A DNA stretch of 64,000 nt from Mesorhizobium wenxiniae (lineage in GTDB: Bacteria; Pseudomonadota; Alphaproteobacteria; Rhizobiales; Rhizobiaceae): NCBI RefSeq assembly GCF_002284535.1, contig NZ_NPKH01000004.1:31489-95488 (forward strand), in the 5' to 3' direction. The notes beneath the pieces are model-generated. The model made no database searches. It was not told the DNA's origin and saw nothing but the letters and a program-made list of their open reading frames with translations. Within the stretch, counting starts at the first letter, position 1, and the number at the start of each line of letters is the position of its first letter. Shown piece by piece: positions 48,427-57,540 of this stretch. The position numbers and the translations under genes were made by a program.

Positions 48427-50541
48427 ATGAAGAAGATCGCCGCCATTGCCGCCCTGTCGGCGTCTACGCTTGGCCTGTCAGCCGGCGTGTCCTTTGCCGA
48501 CTACACGCTGAACATCCTGCACATCAACGACTGGCATAGCCGCATCGAAAGCAACAACAAATATGAATCGACCTGCTCTGCCGAAGAGGAGGCCAAGGGC
48601 GAGTGCACCGGCGGCGCGGCGCGGCTGATCACGGCGATCGGCCAGGAGCGCAAGAAGCTGGAAGGTCAGAACGTGCTGCTGCTCAGCGCCGGCGACAATT
48701 TCCAGGGTTCGCTCTTCTACACCACCTACAAGGGCAAGACCGAAGGCGAATTCCTCAACCAGATGAAATTCGACGCCATGGCGGTCGGCAATCACGAGTT
48801 CGACGACGGCGAGGCGGCGCTGGCGCCGTTCCTGGACATGATCAAATTTCCGGTGCTCGGCGCCAATGTGAAGGCCAACGCGCAATCCAAGCTGGGTGAC
48901 CGCGTGAAACCGTCGATCGTGATCGAGGTCGGCGGCCAGAAGATCGGCGTCGTCGGCGCGGTCACCAACGACACGCCGGAGCTCGCTTCGCCAGGCCCTA
49001 ACGTCACGATCGAGGACGACGTCAAGTCGATCACGTCAGAGGTCGAGAAGCTGAAGGGAGAAGGCGTCAACAAGATCATCGCGGTCACCCATATCGGTTA
49101 CAAGCGCGAGCGCGACGTCATCGCCAAGATCCCGGGTGTCGACGTGGTGGTCGGCGGCCACAGCCATTCGCTGCTGTCCAACACTGACCCCAAGGCTGAA
49201 GGCCCCTACCCGACGATGGTCGACAATCCGGACGGCTACAAAGTGCCGGTCGTCCAGGCGGCGTCCTATTCGAAATATCTCGGCGAGTTCAAGGTCGTGT
49301 TTGACGACAACGGCGTCGTCAAGCAAGCCAGCGGCGACCCGATCTACCTCGACAAGTCGATCACGCCAGATCCCGCGGTGCTTGCCCGCATCAAGGAGCT
49401 CGGCGCGCCGATCGAGGCGTTGAAGAACCAGGAGGTCGCCGAAACCACCAAAGCGATCGACGGCAGCCGTGAGAACTGCCGCACCCGCGAGTGCGAGATG
49501 GGCAATCTCGTCTGCGATGCCGTCCTTGACCGCGTCAAGGACCAGGGTGTGGAGATCGTCATCACGAATGGCGGCGGTCTGCGCGCTTCGATCGACCAGG
49601 GCACCGTCACCATGGGCGAAGTGCTGAACGTGCTGCCGTTCCAGAACACATTGGCGACCTTCCAGATTTCCGGCAAGGATCTGATTGCCGGGCTCGAGAA
49701 CGGTCTCAGCCAGATCGAGGACGGCGCCGGACGCTTCCCGCAGGTTGCCGGCCTGAAGTACTCATTCGACAAATCGGCTGCCCCGAATGCCGGGCGCGTC
49801 AAGTCGGTCGAAGTCATGCAAGGCGGCGCGTGGACCCCGATCAATCCGGACAAGGATTACCTGGTCGCCACCAACAACTATGTGCGCCAGGGCGGCGACG
49901 GCTACAAGGTGTTCGCCGACAAGGCCAAGAACGCCTATGATTACGGACCGGGCCTCGAACAGGTGGTCGCCGATTATCTCAGTGCACATCGGCCCTATAC
50001 GCCGAAGCTCGATGGCCGCATCACCGAGATCACGGCCGCCGCCGCGGCGGAACCGGCCAAGGAACCGGCCCAGGAACCGGCCCAGGAACCGGCGAAGCCG
50101 GCCGAGGCTGCGCCCGCTCCGGCCGAGCCCGCAAAACCAGCAGAAACGGCTCCAGCCGCGACTGCGGAGCCAGCGATGCCCGAACCGCCGGCCGGTTCGG
50201 ACGATATCGCCACGACGCCGCCAGCCGTGCCGGCGGAGCCCGCCCCGGCAACGCCGGCACCTGCCGAGCCGGCAAAGCCAGCCGAGACGGCGCCCGCGGC
50301 ACCGGCTCCTGCGGCGGAACCGGCCCAGGAACCAGCCAAGCCAGCCGAAGCTGCGCCTGCCGAGCCGGCAAAGCCGGCCGAAAGCAGCCATGTGATCGTA
50401 GCCGGCGACACCTATTGGGATCTGGCGGAAAAAGCCTATGGCGATGGCGCCAAGTGGAAAACGATCTCCGACGCCAACAAGGACTATGAGGCGCGCCGCC
50501 TTCCCGTCGGCGTGACCTTGACCATCCCGGCCGCAAACTAA
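48427..50541 (+). CDS. 5'-nucleotidase family protein with C-terminal LysM domain
   Basis: 704 residues from ATG 48427, ribosome site GGGAG. The signal peptide is KKIAAIAALSASTLGLSAGVSFA. The metallophosphatase domain (about 25-310) has LHINDWHSRIE, GDNFQGSLF, GNHEFDDGE, VTHIGY and GGHSHSLL metal ligands. The 5'-nucleotidase C-terminal substrate domain runs about 330-520 (NGGGLRASIDQGTVT, LPFQNTLATFQISG). A Pro/Ala-rich linker with EPAQEPAK-type repeats (540-650) leads to a LysM module (VIVAGDTYWDLAEKAYGDG) at the end. It is a periplasmic nucleotide (UshA/YfkN-like) phosphohydrolase, probably held to peptidoglycan by LysM. Confidence 0.92.
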   Translation: MKKIAAIAALSASTLGLSAGVSFADYTLNILHINDWHSRIESNNKYESTCSAEEEAKGECTGGAARLITAIGQERKKLEGQNVLLLSAGDNFQGSLFYTTYKGKTEGEFLNQMKFDAMAVGNHEFDDGEAALAPFLDMIKFPVLGANVKANAQSKLGDRVKPSIVIEVGGQKIGVVGAVTNDTPELASPGPNVTIEDDVKSITSEVEKLKGEGVNKIIAVTHIGYKRERDVIAKIPGVDVVVGGHSHSLLSNTDPKAEGPYPTMVDNPDGYKVPVVQAASYSKYLGEFKVVFDDNGVVKQASGDPIYLDKSITPDPAVLARIKELGAPIEALKNQEVAETTKAIDGSRENCRTRECEMGNLVCDAVLDRVKDQGVEIVITNGGGLRASIDQGTVTMGEVLNVLPFQNTLATFQISGKDLIAGLENGLSQIEDGAGRFPQVAGLKYSFDKSAAPNAGRVKSVEVMQGGAWTPINPDKDYLVATNNYVRQGGDGYKVFADKAKNAYDYGPGLEQVVADYLSAHRPYTPKLDGRITEITAAAAAEPAKEPAQEPAQEPAKPAEAAPAPAEPAKPAETAPAATAEPAMPEPPAGSDDIATTPPAVPAEPAPATPAPAEPAKPAETAPAAPAPAAEPAQEPAKPAEAAPAEPAKPAESSHVIVAGDTYWDLAEKAYGDGAKWKTISDANKDYEARRLPVGVTLTIPAAN

Positions 50542-50560
50542 ATTCTTCCGTCATTGTTGG

Positions 50561-50590
50561 AAAACCCGTCCGGGTAACCGGGCGGGTTTT
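50561..50590 (+). terminator. Rho-independent terminator after the 5'-nucleotidase
   Basis: AAAACCCG...CGGGTTTT stem with inner CCGG/CCGG pairing, ending in TTTTC. Confidence 0.75.
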
Positions 50591-50685
50591 CTGCTTTCCG
50601 CCTGAGGTAAGATAAGGTGCGGCCAGACGCTGCATTGAAAACCGGCGCGGCATCGCTAGTTTCGCGCGGAGTCCGGAGATCCCTT

Positions 50686-51750
50686 ATGACGCTTTCCAAC
50701 CCTGTCGATCCCAAGGCTGCGAAGGTCCTCGGCCCGCCGCCGGCAGGACAGCCGCCGGTCGGGGCGGGCAGGATCGGCGTCATGCTGGTTAATCTCGGCA
50801 CGCCCGACGGCACAGAATTCAAGCCGATGTGGCGCTATCTCAGGGAATTCCTGTCCGATCCGCGCGTCATCGAGCTCAACAAGGCGATCTGGTACCCGAT
50901 CCTCTACGGGCTGGTTCTCACCACGCGGCCGAAGAAGTCGGGCGCCAACTACGCCAGGATCTGGAACCGGCAGCGTAACGAGTCGCCGCTGCGCACCTAC
51001 ACCCGCGCTCAGAGCGAAAAGCTGACCGAGGCGCTGCGCGACCTGCCCGGCGTCACCGTCGACTGGGCGATGCGTTACGGCAATCCTTCCACCGAGAGCG
51101 TCGCCAAAGGGCTGGTCGGGCAGGGCTGCGACCGCATACTCTCTTTTCCCCTTTATCCGCAATATTCCGCGACCACCACCGCGACCGCCAACGACCAGCT
51201 GTTTCGCGCGCTGATGAAGATGCGCCGCGCCCCGGCGATCCGCAGCGTGCCGCCCTACTATGCCGAACCGGTTTATATCGAGGCGCTTGCCCGTTCGATC
51301 GAGCGTCATCTGGCGACCCTCGCTTTCGAGCCGGAGGTGGTCATCGCCTCCTATCACGGCATTCCGAAACCCTATTCCGACAAGGGAGACCCCTATCAGG
51401 CCCATTGCCTTGAGACGACCCGGCTGCTGCGGGAAAAGCTCGGCTGGGATGAGAAGAAGCTGATCACCACGTTCCAGTCGCGCTTCGGTGCGCAGGAGTG
51501 GCTGCAGCCTTACACCGACAAGACGGTCGAGAAATTGCCTGGAGAAGGCGTGAAATCGATCGCCATCGTCAATCCGGGCTTTTCCGTCGACTGCATCGAG
51601 ACGCTGGACGAGATCGGCAGGGAAGCGGCCGAGACTTTCCATCATGCCGGCGGCGAGAAGTTCGCGCACATCCCTTGCCTCAATGACAGTGCCGAGGGCA
51701 TGGCGGTGATCGAGGCGATGGTGCGGCGCGAATTGTCGGGCTGGATCTGA
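50686..51750 (+). CDS. hemH: Ferrochelatase
   Basis: 354 residues from ATG 50686 with GGAGA upstream. Core motifs: GVMLVNLGTPDGTE at the first strand, RYGNPS, FPLYPQYSATTTA, and the catalytic histidine in ASYHGIPKPYSDKGDPY. The C-terminal NPGFSVDCIETLDEIG and HIPCLNDSAEG with the partner acidic and Asn residues complete it. It inserts Fe(II) into protoporphyrin IX, the last step of haem synthesis, at the inner membrane. No other haem gene adjoins. Confidence 0.96.
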   Translation: MTLSNPVDPKAAKVLGPPPAGQPPVGAGRIGVMLVNLGTPDGTEFKPMWRYLREFLSDPRVIELNKAIWYPILYGLVLTTRPKKSGANYARIWNRQRNESPLRTYTRAQSEKLTEALRDLPGVTVDWAMRYGNPSTESVAKGLVGQGCDRILSFPLYPQYSATTTATANDQLFRALMKMRRAPAIRSVPPYYAEPVYIEALARSIERHLATLAFEPEVVIASYHGIPKPYSDKGDPYQAHCLETTRLLREKLGWDEKKLITTFQSRFGAQEWLQPYTDKTVEKLPGEGVKSIAIVNPGFSVDCIETLDEIGREAAETFHHAGGEKFAHIPCLNDSAEGMAVIEAMVRRELSGWI

Positions 51751-51829
51751 AGCGGATACAATCGCGCGCCGCTAACCCGCTTTCTATGCACCGTAATCCA
51801 CTATCACCTGATTGTAACGTTCCTGAAAC

Positions 51830-51841
51830 ACACTTAAGTGT
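51830..51841. promoter_or_regulatory. 12-bp perfect palindrome upstream of qmcA
   Basis: ACACTTAAGTGT, 56 bp before the qmcA start. Possible regulator site; no further evidence. Confidence 0.3.
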
Positions 51842-51897
51842 TTGGTGAAGTCGGCCGCGTGAAACACTTCCGTGGCCGGCATCTGAGGGAGGGCCAA

Positions 51898-52848
51898 ATG
51901 GATTTCAGTGGTTTCGATATCGCGCTTCTTGTTCTTGTCGCTCTTGTCGTGCTCGTGCTTTTCAAAGGCATCCGGACAATCCCGCAAGGCTATAATTATA
52001 CCGTCGAACGCTTTGGCCGCTATACCAAGACATTGAGCCCCGGCCTCAACCTAATTGTGCCGTTCGTCGACCGCATCGGCGCCAAGTTGAACATGATGGA
52101 GCAGGTGCTCGACGTCCCGACCCAGGAGATCATCACCCGCGACAACGCCACCGTCGCCGTCGACGGCGTGGCCTTCTACCAGGTGCTCAACGCCGCGCAG
52201 GCCGCTTACCAGGTCGCCGGGCTGGAGAACGCCATCCTCAACCTGACGATGACCAACATCCGTACCGTGATGGGCTCGATGGACCTTGACGAGCTTTTAT
52301 CGAACCGCGACGCCATCAACGAACGCCTGCTGCGCGTCGTCGACGAGGCGGCGCATCCCTGGGGCATCAAGATCACCCGCGTCGAGATCAAGGACATCAA
52401 CCCACCGGCCAATCTCGTCGAATCGATGGGTCGCCAGATGATGGCCGAACGCAACAAGCGCGCGCAGATCCTCGACGCCGAAGGCCTCAAGCAGTCGCAG
52501 ATCCTGGAAGCCGAGGGCCGCAAGGAAGCCGCCTTCCGCGACGCCGAGGCGCGCGAACGCTCGGCCGAGGCCGAGGCTCGCGCCACGCAGGTGGTGTCGG
52601 AAGCGATCGCCAAGGGCGACGTGCAGGCGCTCAACTACTTCGTTGCGCTGAAATACACCGAAGCGCTGACCAGGATCGGCTCCGCCACAAACAGCAAGGT
52701 CGTGCTGATGCCGATGGAAGCTTCATCATTGATCGGCACGCTCGGCGGCATCGGCGCGATCGCCAAGGAAGTCTTCGGGAGCGAGGGCAATGCCGGCCCG
52801 CCGCGGCAAGCTTCACGTCCGCCGGTAGTTCGCCCGAGCGAAAGCTGA
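51898..52848 (+). CDS. qmcA: SPFH/Band 7 membrane protein, QmcA-type
   Basis: 316 residues from ATG 51898 behind GAGGGAGG. One N-terminal membrane helix ([19 protein letters not shown]) is followed by the SPFH/prohibitin domain ([40 protein letters not shown]) to about 180. A coiled coil of Glu/Ala/Arg follows ([34 protein letters not shown]), then a Pro/Ser-rich tail. QmcA proteins oligomerise in the inner membrane and are thought to organise microdomains or regulate proteases. The next gene encodes NfeD, the usual partner. Confidence 0.93.
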   Translation: MDFSGFDIALLVLVALVVLVLFKGIRTIPQGYNYTVERFGRYTKTLSPGLNLIVPFVDRIGAKLNMMEQVLDVPTQEIITRDNATVAVDGVAFYQVLNAAQAAYQVAGLENAILNLTMTNIRTVMGSMDLDELLSNRDAINERLLRVVDEAAHPWGIKITRVEIKDINPPANLVESMGRQMMAERNKRAQILDAEGLKQSQILEAEGRKEAAFRDAEARERSAEAEARATQVVSEAIAKGDVQALNYFVALKYTEALTRIGSATNSKVVLMPMEASSLIGTLGGIGAIAKEVFGSEGNAGPPRQASRPPVVRPSES

Positions 52849-52858
52849 GGCCGATCCG

Positions 52859-53323
52859 ATGTTCGACCGCATCATTTCGGAACTCGGTCCCTGGAATTGG
52901 ATGGTTCTCGGCTTTGTTCTCCTCGTAATGGAGGTCATCGCACCGGGCATCTTCATGCTATGGATCGGCATCGCCGCGCTGCTGATCGGTGCAGTCTCCC
53001 TGCTCATCTGGGACGCAGGATTCTGGACCTGGCAGATCCAAGTTCTCGCCTTCCTCGCTTTGTCGCTGATCTCAGCCTATGTCGGCAAGAGACTGGCGGG
53101 CGGACGCCATGACCCGACCGACCAGCCGCTGCTCAATCGCCGCGGCGAACAAATGATCGGCAGAATGGCGACACTTGCCGAGCCGATCAAGGACGGGCGC
53201 GGCCGCATAAAGCTGGGCGACACGCTATGGCGCGTCTCAGGCCCCGATCTGCCGGCCGGCACGCAGGTGCGCGTGACGGGCGCGGCCGACACCGATCTGG
53301 AGCTGACGGTCGAGGCGGTTTAG
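52859..53323 (+). CDS. NfeD-family membrane protein (short form)
   Basis: 154 residues, ATG 10 nt after qmcA with GAGG upstream. Three membrane helices in the first 80 residues (MVLGFVLLVMEVIAPGIFMLWIGIAALLIGAVSLLIW) are followed by the OB-fold C-terminal domain with RGEQMIGRMATLAEPIKDGRGRIKLGDTLWRVSG. The short NfeD lacks the ClpP-like protease of long forms and pairs with SPFH proteins such as QmcA. It probably stabilises or modulates them. Confidence 0.92.
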   Translation: MFDRIISELGPWNWMVLGFVLLVMEVIAPGIFMLWIGIAALLIGAVSLLIWDAGFWTWQIQVLAFLALSLISAYVGKRLAGGRHDPTDQPLLNRRGEQMIGRMATLAEPIKDGRGRIKLGDTLWRVSGPDLPAGTQVRVTGAADTDLELTVEAV

Positions 53324-53375
53324 GATCGATCCTACCCATCTCGGCGGGCGACTTTTCAAACAGGCCTGAGGTCTG

Positions 53376-54446
53376 TCAGGCCGCGCCGATGCGCAGCAGG
53401 TCGTGCAGATGGACAAGTCCGACCGGCCGTCCTCCCTCGACAACCATCAGGCTGGAGATGGCCGAATTGTTGATCGTCTGCAGCGCCGTCGCCACCAACG
53501 TATCCGGCCCGGCGGTCTTCGGCTTCTTGGTCATGACCTGATCGACACTCATCGCCAGAAGATTGCTGCCGATGTGGCGCCTGATATCGCCATCGGTGAC
53601 GATGCCGATCAGCGCACCATCCGCGGCGGTTATCGCCACGCAGCCGAACCCCTTGCGCGACAATTCGAGGATCGCTTCGCGCATTCCGGTGCCCGAAGGC
53701 ACCAGCGGCAGCCTGTCGCCGACATGCATGATGTCGCGGATCTGCGTCAGATTGGCGCCAAGTTGCCCGCCGGGATGGAAGGTGCGGAAATGATCCGGCG
53801 TGAAGCCGCGCGCTTCGAGCAACGCGATGGCCAGCGCATCGCCGATCACCAGTTGCAGCAGCGTCGATGTCGTCGGTGCCAGGCCGTGCGGGCAGGCTTC
53901 CGGCGCACGCGGCAGCAGGAGCACCACATCGGCCGCACGCGCCAGCGCCGATCGCTCTCCGGCGGTGACCGCGATCAGCGGAATCGAGAAGCGCCTGGAA
54001 TAGGCGATGATGCCCTTGAGCTCGCGGCTCTCGCCCGACCACGACATGGCGATGATGGCATCGTCCTTGGCGATCATGCCGAGGTCGCCATGATTGGCCT
54101 CGGCAGGATGGACGAAGAAAGCCGGCGTGCCGGTCGACGCGAGCGTTGCGGCGATCTTTGAGCCGATGTGGCCGCTCTTGCCGACGCCGGTGACGATGAC
54201 GCGGCCCTCGATTTGCGACACCATGTCGACGGCGTGCGCGAACGGTTCGGTCAATCCGTTTTCGAGCGCGGCCGCCAGCGCCGCGACACCGGCCTGCTCA
54301 GTCGCTACCGTTCTAAGCGCCGAGGCGATCGAAGCTTGCCCATCGAGCCGCTTCTTGTCTGGGGATCTCGCATGCATGGCTGATGCGATTAGCGCTTTGC
54401 CGCGCGCCTGTCCAACGGAATTGCCATCCAGCGAGGCCTGATCCAC
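53376..54446 (-). CDS. kdsD: Arabinose-5-phosphate isomerase, KpsF/GutQ family
   Basis: 356 residues from GTG 54446 (GAGG upstream); an internal ATG at 54377 would shorten it by 23. SIS domain (about 65-200): GVGKSGHIGSKIAATLASTG, FVHPAEANHGDLGMI, SWSGESRELKGIIAYS. Two CBS domains follow (HVGDRLPLVPSGTGMREAI onward and VDQVMTKKPKTAGPD). It converts ribulose-5-P to arabinose-5-P, the first step to Kdo for lipopolysaccharide. The N-terminal 23 residues are unusual and may not be translated. Confidence 0.93.
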   Translation of the reverse strand: MDQASLDGNSVGQARGKALIASAMHARSPDKKRLDGQASIASALRTVATEQAGVAALAAALENGLTEPFAHAVDMVSQIEGRVIVTGVGKSGHIGSKIAATLASTGTPAFFVHPAEANHGDLGMIAKDDAIIAMSWSGESRELKGIIAYSRRFSIPLIAVTAGERSALARAADVVLLLPRAPEACPHGLAPTTSTLLQLVIGDALAIALLEARGFTPDHFRTFHPGGQLGANLTQIRDIMHVGDRLPLVPSGTGMREAILELSRKGFGCVAITAADGALIGIVTDGDIRRHIGSNLLAMSVDQVMTKKPKTAGPDTLVATALQTINNSAISSLMVVEGGRPVGLVHLHDLLRIGAA

Positions 54447-54528
54447 CGCTGCCTCAACCCTCCGTTAACCATCCCCATTTACGGTTCGGTAAGTATGGCG
54501 CGCGTGCGCCGCGCAAGCAGTGGTGGCG

Positions 54529-56271
54529 ATGTCCGGGGCCCAGCCTGAAAAGAAAAGAAGACGAAACGGCAAAGCGGTCTGCGCCTTGCTGCTGGCGACC
54601 AGCGTCTTCGCCTTGCTGCGGCCTGCGCAGCCCTATGCCCAGGTAACCGAGCTGCGCGGCGAGGTTTCAGAATCGGCAATTCTGGACGACCAGCAGCGCA
54701 AGACCAGGCAATTGAGCATGGCCAGCGCCGAGGATCAGACGGCGCAGGCCGGCGCAACCACCCAGAGCACTGCGCCGGCGCCGACCTATCAGCCGGCCAG
54801 CCCGGGCGCCGTACAGGACGACGACACGGCACCCGCGACTGGCAGCATTTTTGATCCGCCGGAGGCCACCGACGATGCGTTTGCGGACACCCCCGCTCCC
54901 GTCCCGCCGCGCCGGCCATCGAGCGCAACGCAAGGGGCGGCCGATCAAGACGAAGCCGCCGAGACACAAGCCACCGCCGCGACTGCAGCCACGACGGATG
55001 ACACGGACACCGGCGAAACTGACCAGGACGCCACCAATCGCCGTGCCATGACCATTGATTCCGCCGACAGGCAGCAGCTCGATCCGGGCGCTGAGCGCGC
55101 CGAAGCCATCGAAGGCCGCGATAAGAGGGCCGAGGACGACCCGTTCGCCGCCACCGGCATCAACCTCGGCTCCTTCGTGATCAGGCCAACGCTCGAGCAA
55201 GGCCTGACGGCGACATCAAATGCCGATTCAAGCAGCGAAGGCAAGCCGGCCCTGCTGTCGGAAACGACGCTGCGCTTCAATGCCATCTCCGACTGGCGGG
55301 AGAATTCGGCTGTCATCGACGGCTACGGCACCTTTCTCAAGACTATATCGGGCGACGAGGTTCAGGAGGCACGGGGCCGTGTCGATGGCACGCTTAATGT
55401 CGACCTCGACAACGATCTGCGCGCTATCGCCAAGCTCGGTTACGAGTCGGCGCCGGAATCGGCTTCGTCGCCAGTCGTCATCGAAGGCACCGTCGAGCAG
55501 CCGGTGCGCCAGACCATTGACGGCAGCCTTGCGCTCGAGAAGGATGCCGGCAAGATGCGCTTCGCCCTGACCGGCGCTGTCGAACACGACATTTACGGCG
55601 ACGCCAAGCTTTCGACGGGCGGAACGCTGTCGCAGAAAGACCGCGACTCGACGCTTTATACCGCCACCTTGCGCACCGGCTATGAGATTTCTCCCGCCAT
55701 CACCCCTTTCACCGAGGTCGAAATCGGCCGCCGGGTCTATGATTTGCGCGTCGACACCAATGGTTTCGAACGATCCTCGACGCGGCTCGGCGTTCGGGCT
55801 GGCGCCGAGGTCGATCTTGGCGAGAAGCTTGCCGGCGAATTCTCGGCCGGCTGGCTGCGGGAGGCGATCGACGACGACCGCCTGCCGGCAATTTCGGGTG
55901 CCACGGTGAACGCCGACCTCAGATGGTCGCCGGAACGCGGCACCACGATCGGCCTCACCGGGCAGACGATCGTCGAGGGCACGACGACCGCCAACGAAAG
56001 CGGCGACATCCTTTACTCCGGCCGCCTCACCGGCGAGCGGGAAATCCGTGCCAACCTGATCGGGAACGCAGCTCTCGGCGTGGACTGGCGCGACTACATC
56101 GGGTCGGACGGCCATGATCTGACGCTGAGCGCCGAGGCCGGACTGACATGGTGGCTGAACCGGTATGCCGGACTGACCACCCGCGCCAGAACTGAAAAAC
56201 AGACCAGCAATCTGGAGGGCCGCGACTACACCGCCCACAGCATCTTCGTCGGGGTGACACTGCAGCCGTAA
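54529..56271 (+). CDS. Outer membrane beta-barrel protein with long disordered N-terminus
   Basis: 580 residues from ATG 54529 (GTG 9 nt earlier is possible). The signal peptide (GKAVCALLLATSVFALLRPAQPYA) is followed by about 170 low-complexity residues rich in A, T, D and E. The region from about 210 to the end is amphipathic beta strands ending in an aromatic-poor C-terminus (DYTAHSIFVGVTLQP). Segments such as FVIRPTLEQGLTATSNADSSSEG and TLYTATLRTGYEISPAITPFTEVEIG suit the BBP2-type barrel found in rhizobial polysaccharide/cell-surface loci. Function unknown. A CtrA half-site lies in the upstream promoter region. Confidence 0.8.
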   Translation: MSGAQPEKKRRRNGKAVCALLLATSVFALLRPAQPYAQVTELRGEVSESAILDDQQRKTRQLSMASAEDQTAQAGATTQSTAPAPTYQPASPGAVQDDDTAPATGSIFDPPEATDDAFADTPAPVPPRRPSSATQGAADQDEAAETQATAATAATTDDTDTGETDQDATNRRAMTIDSADRQQLDPGAERAEAIEGRDKRAEDDPFAATGINLGSFVIRPTLEQGLTATSNADSSSEGKPALLSETTLRFNAISDWRENSAVIDGYGTFLKTISGDEVQEARGRVDGTLNVDLDNDLRAIAKLGYESAPESASSPVVIEGTVEQPVRQTIDGSLALEKDAGKMRFALTGAVEHDIYGDAKLSTGGTLSQKDRDSTLYTATLRTGYEISPAITPFTEVEIGRRVYDLRVDTNGFERSSTRLGVRAGAEVDLGEKLAGEFSAGWLREAIDDDRLPAISGATVNADLRWSPERGTTIGLTGQTIVEGTTTANESGDILYSGRLTGEREIRANLIGNAALGVDWRDYIGSDGHDLTLSAEAGLTWWLNRYAGLTTRARTEKQTSNLEGRDYTAHSIFVGVTLQP

Positions 56272-56352
56272 AGCAAACCGTTGAAGGTTGGGGCATGTCG
56301 AGATTCAAGTCAGGCCGTGGCGAGAACGGTGGTTTCGAGAACCTTGTTCTTA

Positions 56353-56422
56353 TGCTTGTCGTTGTCCCAAAACCGTTGCGCACCATCGGTTCAAGCCCGA
56401 GGGCATGCTTTGGGCGACATAG
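56353..56422. repeat. GTCGTTGTCCCAAAACCG-type palindrome with internal insertion
   Basis: Matches the palindrome family seen at 60189-60233 (ATGTCGTT..AAAACCG..TTTGGGCGACAT). About 25 extra bases (CATCGGTTCAAGCCCGAGGG and following) sit within its right arm. It ends against the galU stop codon. Confidence 0.6.
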
Positions 56423-57328
56423 CTAGACCGCCGCGCCCCGCTGCTCTGAGGGTTTCATCTCGTCCAGAAGCTGGCGGATAACGCCCGCCATGCGTCCGTT
56501 TATGTCGCTGCGCCACAGCGCGAAGGCGACATTGGCCTCGACAAAGCCTTCCGGCGATCCGCAATCGAAGGTGCGCCCCTGGTAGTGGCACCCATAAAAG
56601 GGCTGTTGCTTCTCCAGCTTCAGCATCGCATCGGTGAGTTGTATCTCGTTGCCGGCGCCCTTCTCCTGGCCCTCGAGAATCCCAAATATCTCCGGCTGCA
56701 GGATGTAGCGCCCGTTGATGTATAGATTGGAGGGTGCCGTGCCGGTCTTCGGCTTCTCCACCATACCGGTGATACGGAAACCGTGATGTGTATCCTCGCC
56801 ACGGCCGACGATGCCGTATTTATGGGCCTCGGCGGGGTCGCATTCCTGAACCGCGACGATGTTGTTGCCGGTCTCGGCATAAAGCTCGACCATCTCTTTC
56901 ATGCAGCTTTTTTCCGACTGCATGATCATGTCAGGCAAAAGCAGCGCGAAAGGCTCGTCGCCGACCAGTTCGCGGGCACACCAGACGGCATGGCCAAGGC
57001 CGAGCGGCACCTGCTGGCGCGTGAAGCTGGTCTGCCCAGGCGAGGGTTGCAGCCGCTGCAGGCGGGCGAGCTCGTCGTCCTTGCCGCGCTGGGCGAGCGT
57101 GTCATAGAGTTCGAACTGGACGTCGAAATGGTCCTCGATGACCGCCTTGTTGCGGCCGGTCACGAAGATGAAATGCTCGATCCCGGCTTCGCGTGCCTCG
57201 TCGACCACATACTGGATGACTGGCCTGTCGACGACGGTCAGCATTTCCTTGGGTATGGCCTTGGTGGCCGGGAGAAAACGCGTGCCGAGACCAGCGACCG
57301 GGAAAACTGCCTTGCGAACTCTCTTCAT
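56423..57328 (-). CDS. galU: UTP-glucose-1-phosphate uridylyltransferase
   Basis: 301 residues, ATG 57328. Nucleotidyltransferase motif [23 protein letters not shown] at the N-terminus, then [39 protein letters not shown] for the metal site, [10 protein letters not shown], and [11 protein letters not shown]. It makes UDP-glucose for exopolysaccharide, LPS and cyclic glucan. The length is normal. It is transcribed away from the transglycosylase gene. Confidence 0.96.
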   Translation of the reverse strand: MKRVRKAVFPVAGLGTRFLPATKAIPKEMLTVVDRPVIQYVVDEAREAGIEHFIFVTGRNKAVIEDHFDVQFELYDTLAQRGKDDELARLQRLQPSPGQTSFTRQQVPLGLGHAVWCARELVGDEPFALLLPDMIMQSEKSCMKEMVELYAETGNNIVAVQECDPAEAHKYGIVGRGEDTHHGFRITGMVEKPKTGTAPSNLYINGRYILQPEIFGILEGQEKGAGNEIQLTDAMLKLEKQQPFYGCHYQGRTFDCGSPEGFVEANVAFALWRSDINGRMAGVIRQLLDEMKPSEQRGAAV

Positions 57329-57540
57329 GCTGTCAATTATCCGCTTCTAAGCCTGTTCGGCAATCCCGCTTCAAGACATTTTCGTGCCGGAATCGAGGAT
57401 TATGGAACGGCTGGTCAGAAGAAATTCGTAGTCTGTAAAGCACCAACCCGCCTTTTCGTTCCCAACGGCACCTATGGTAAACTAAATGCTAACCGGGTTC
57501 GGCGATGAATAGTCTTCCTGTGATGAAGAAGGAGGAAAAG

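Noticed and set aside
49762..50391. Minus-strand frame rich in RCRRLGRFLGRF repeats
   Set aside because: Mirror of the EPAQ/PAE linker of the LysM nucleotidase; compositional artefact.
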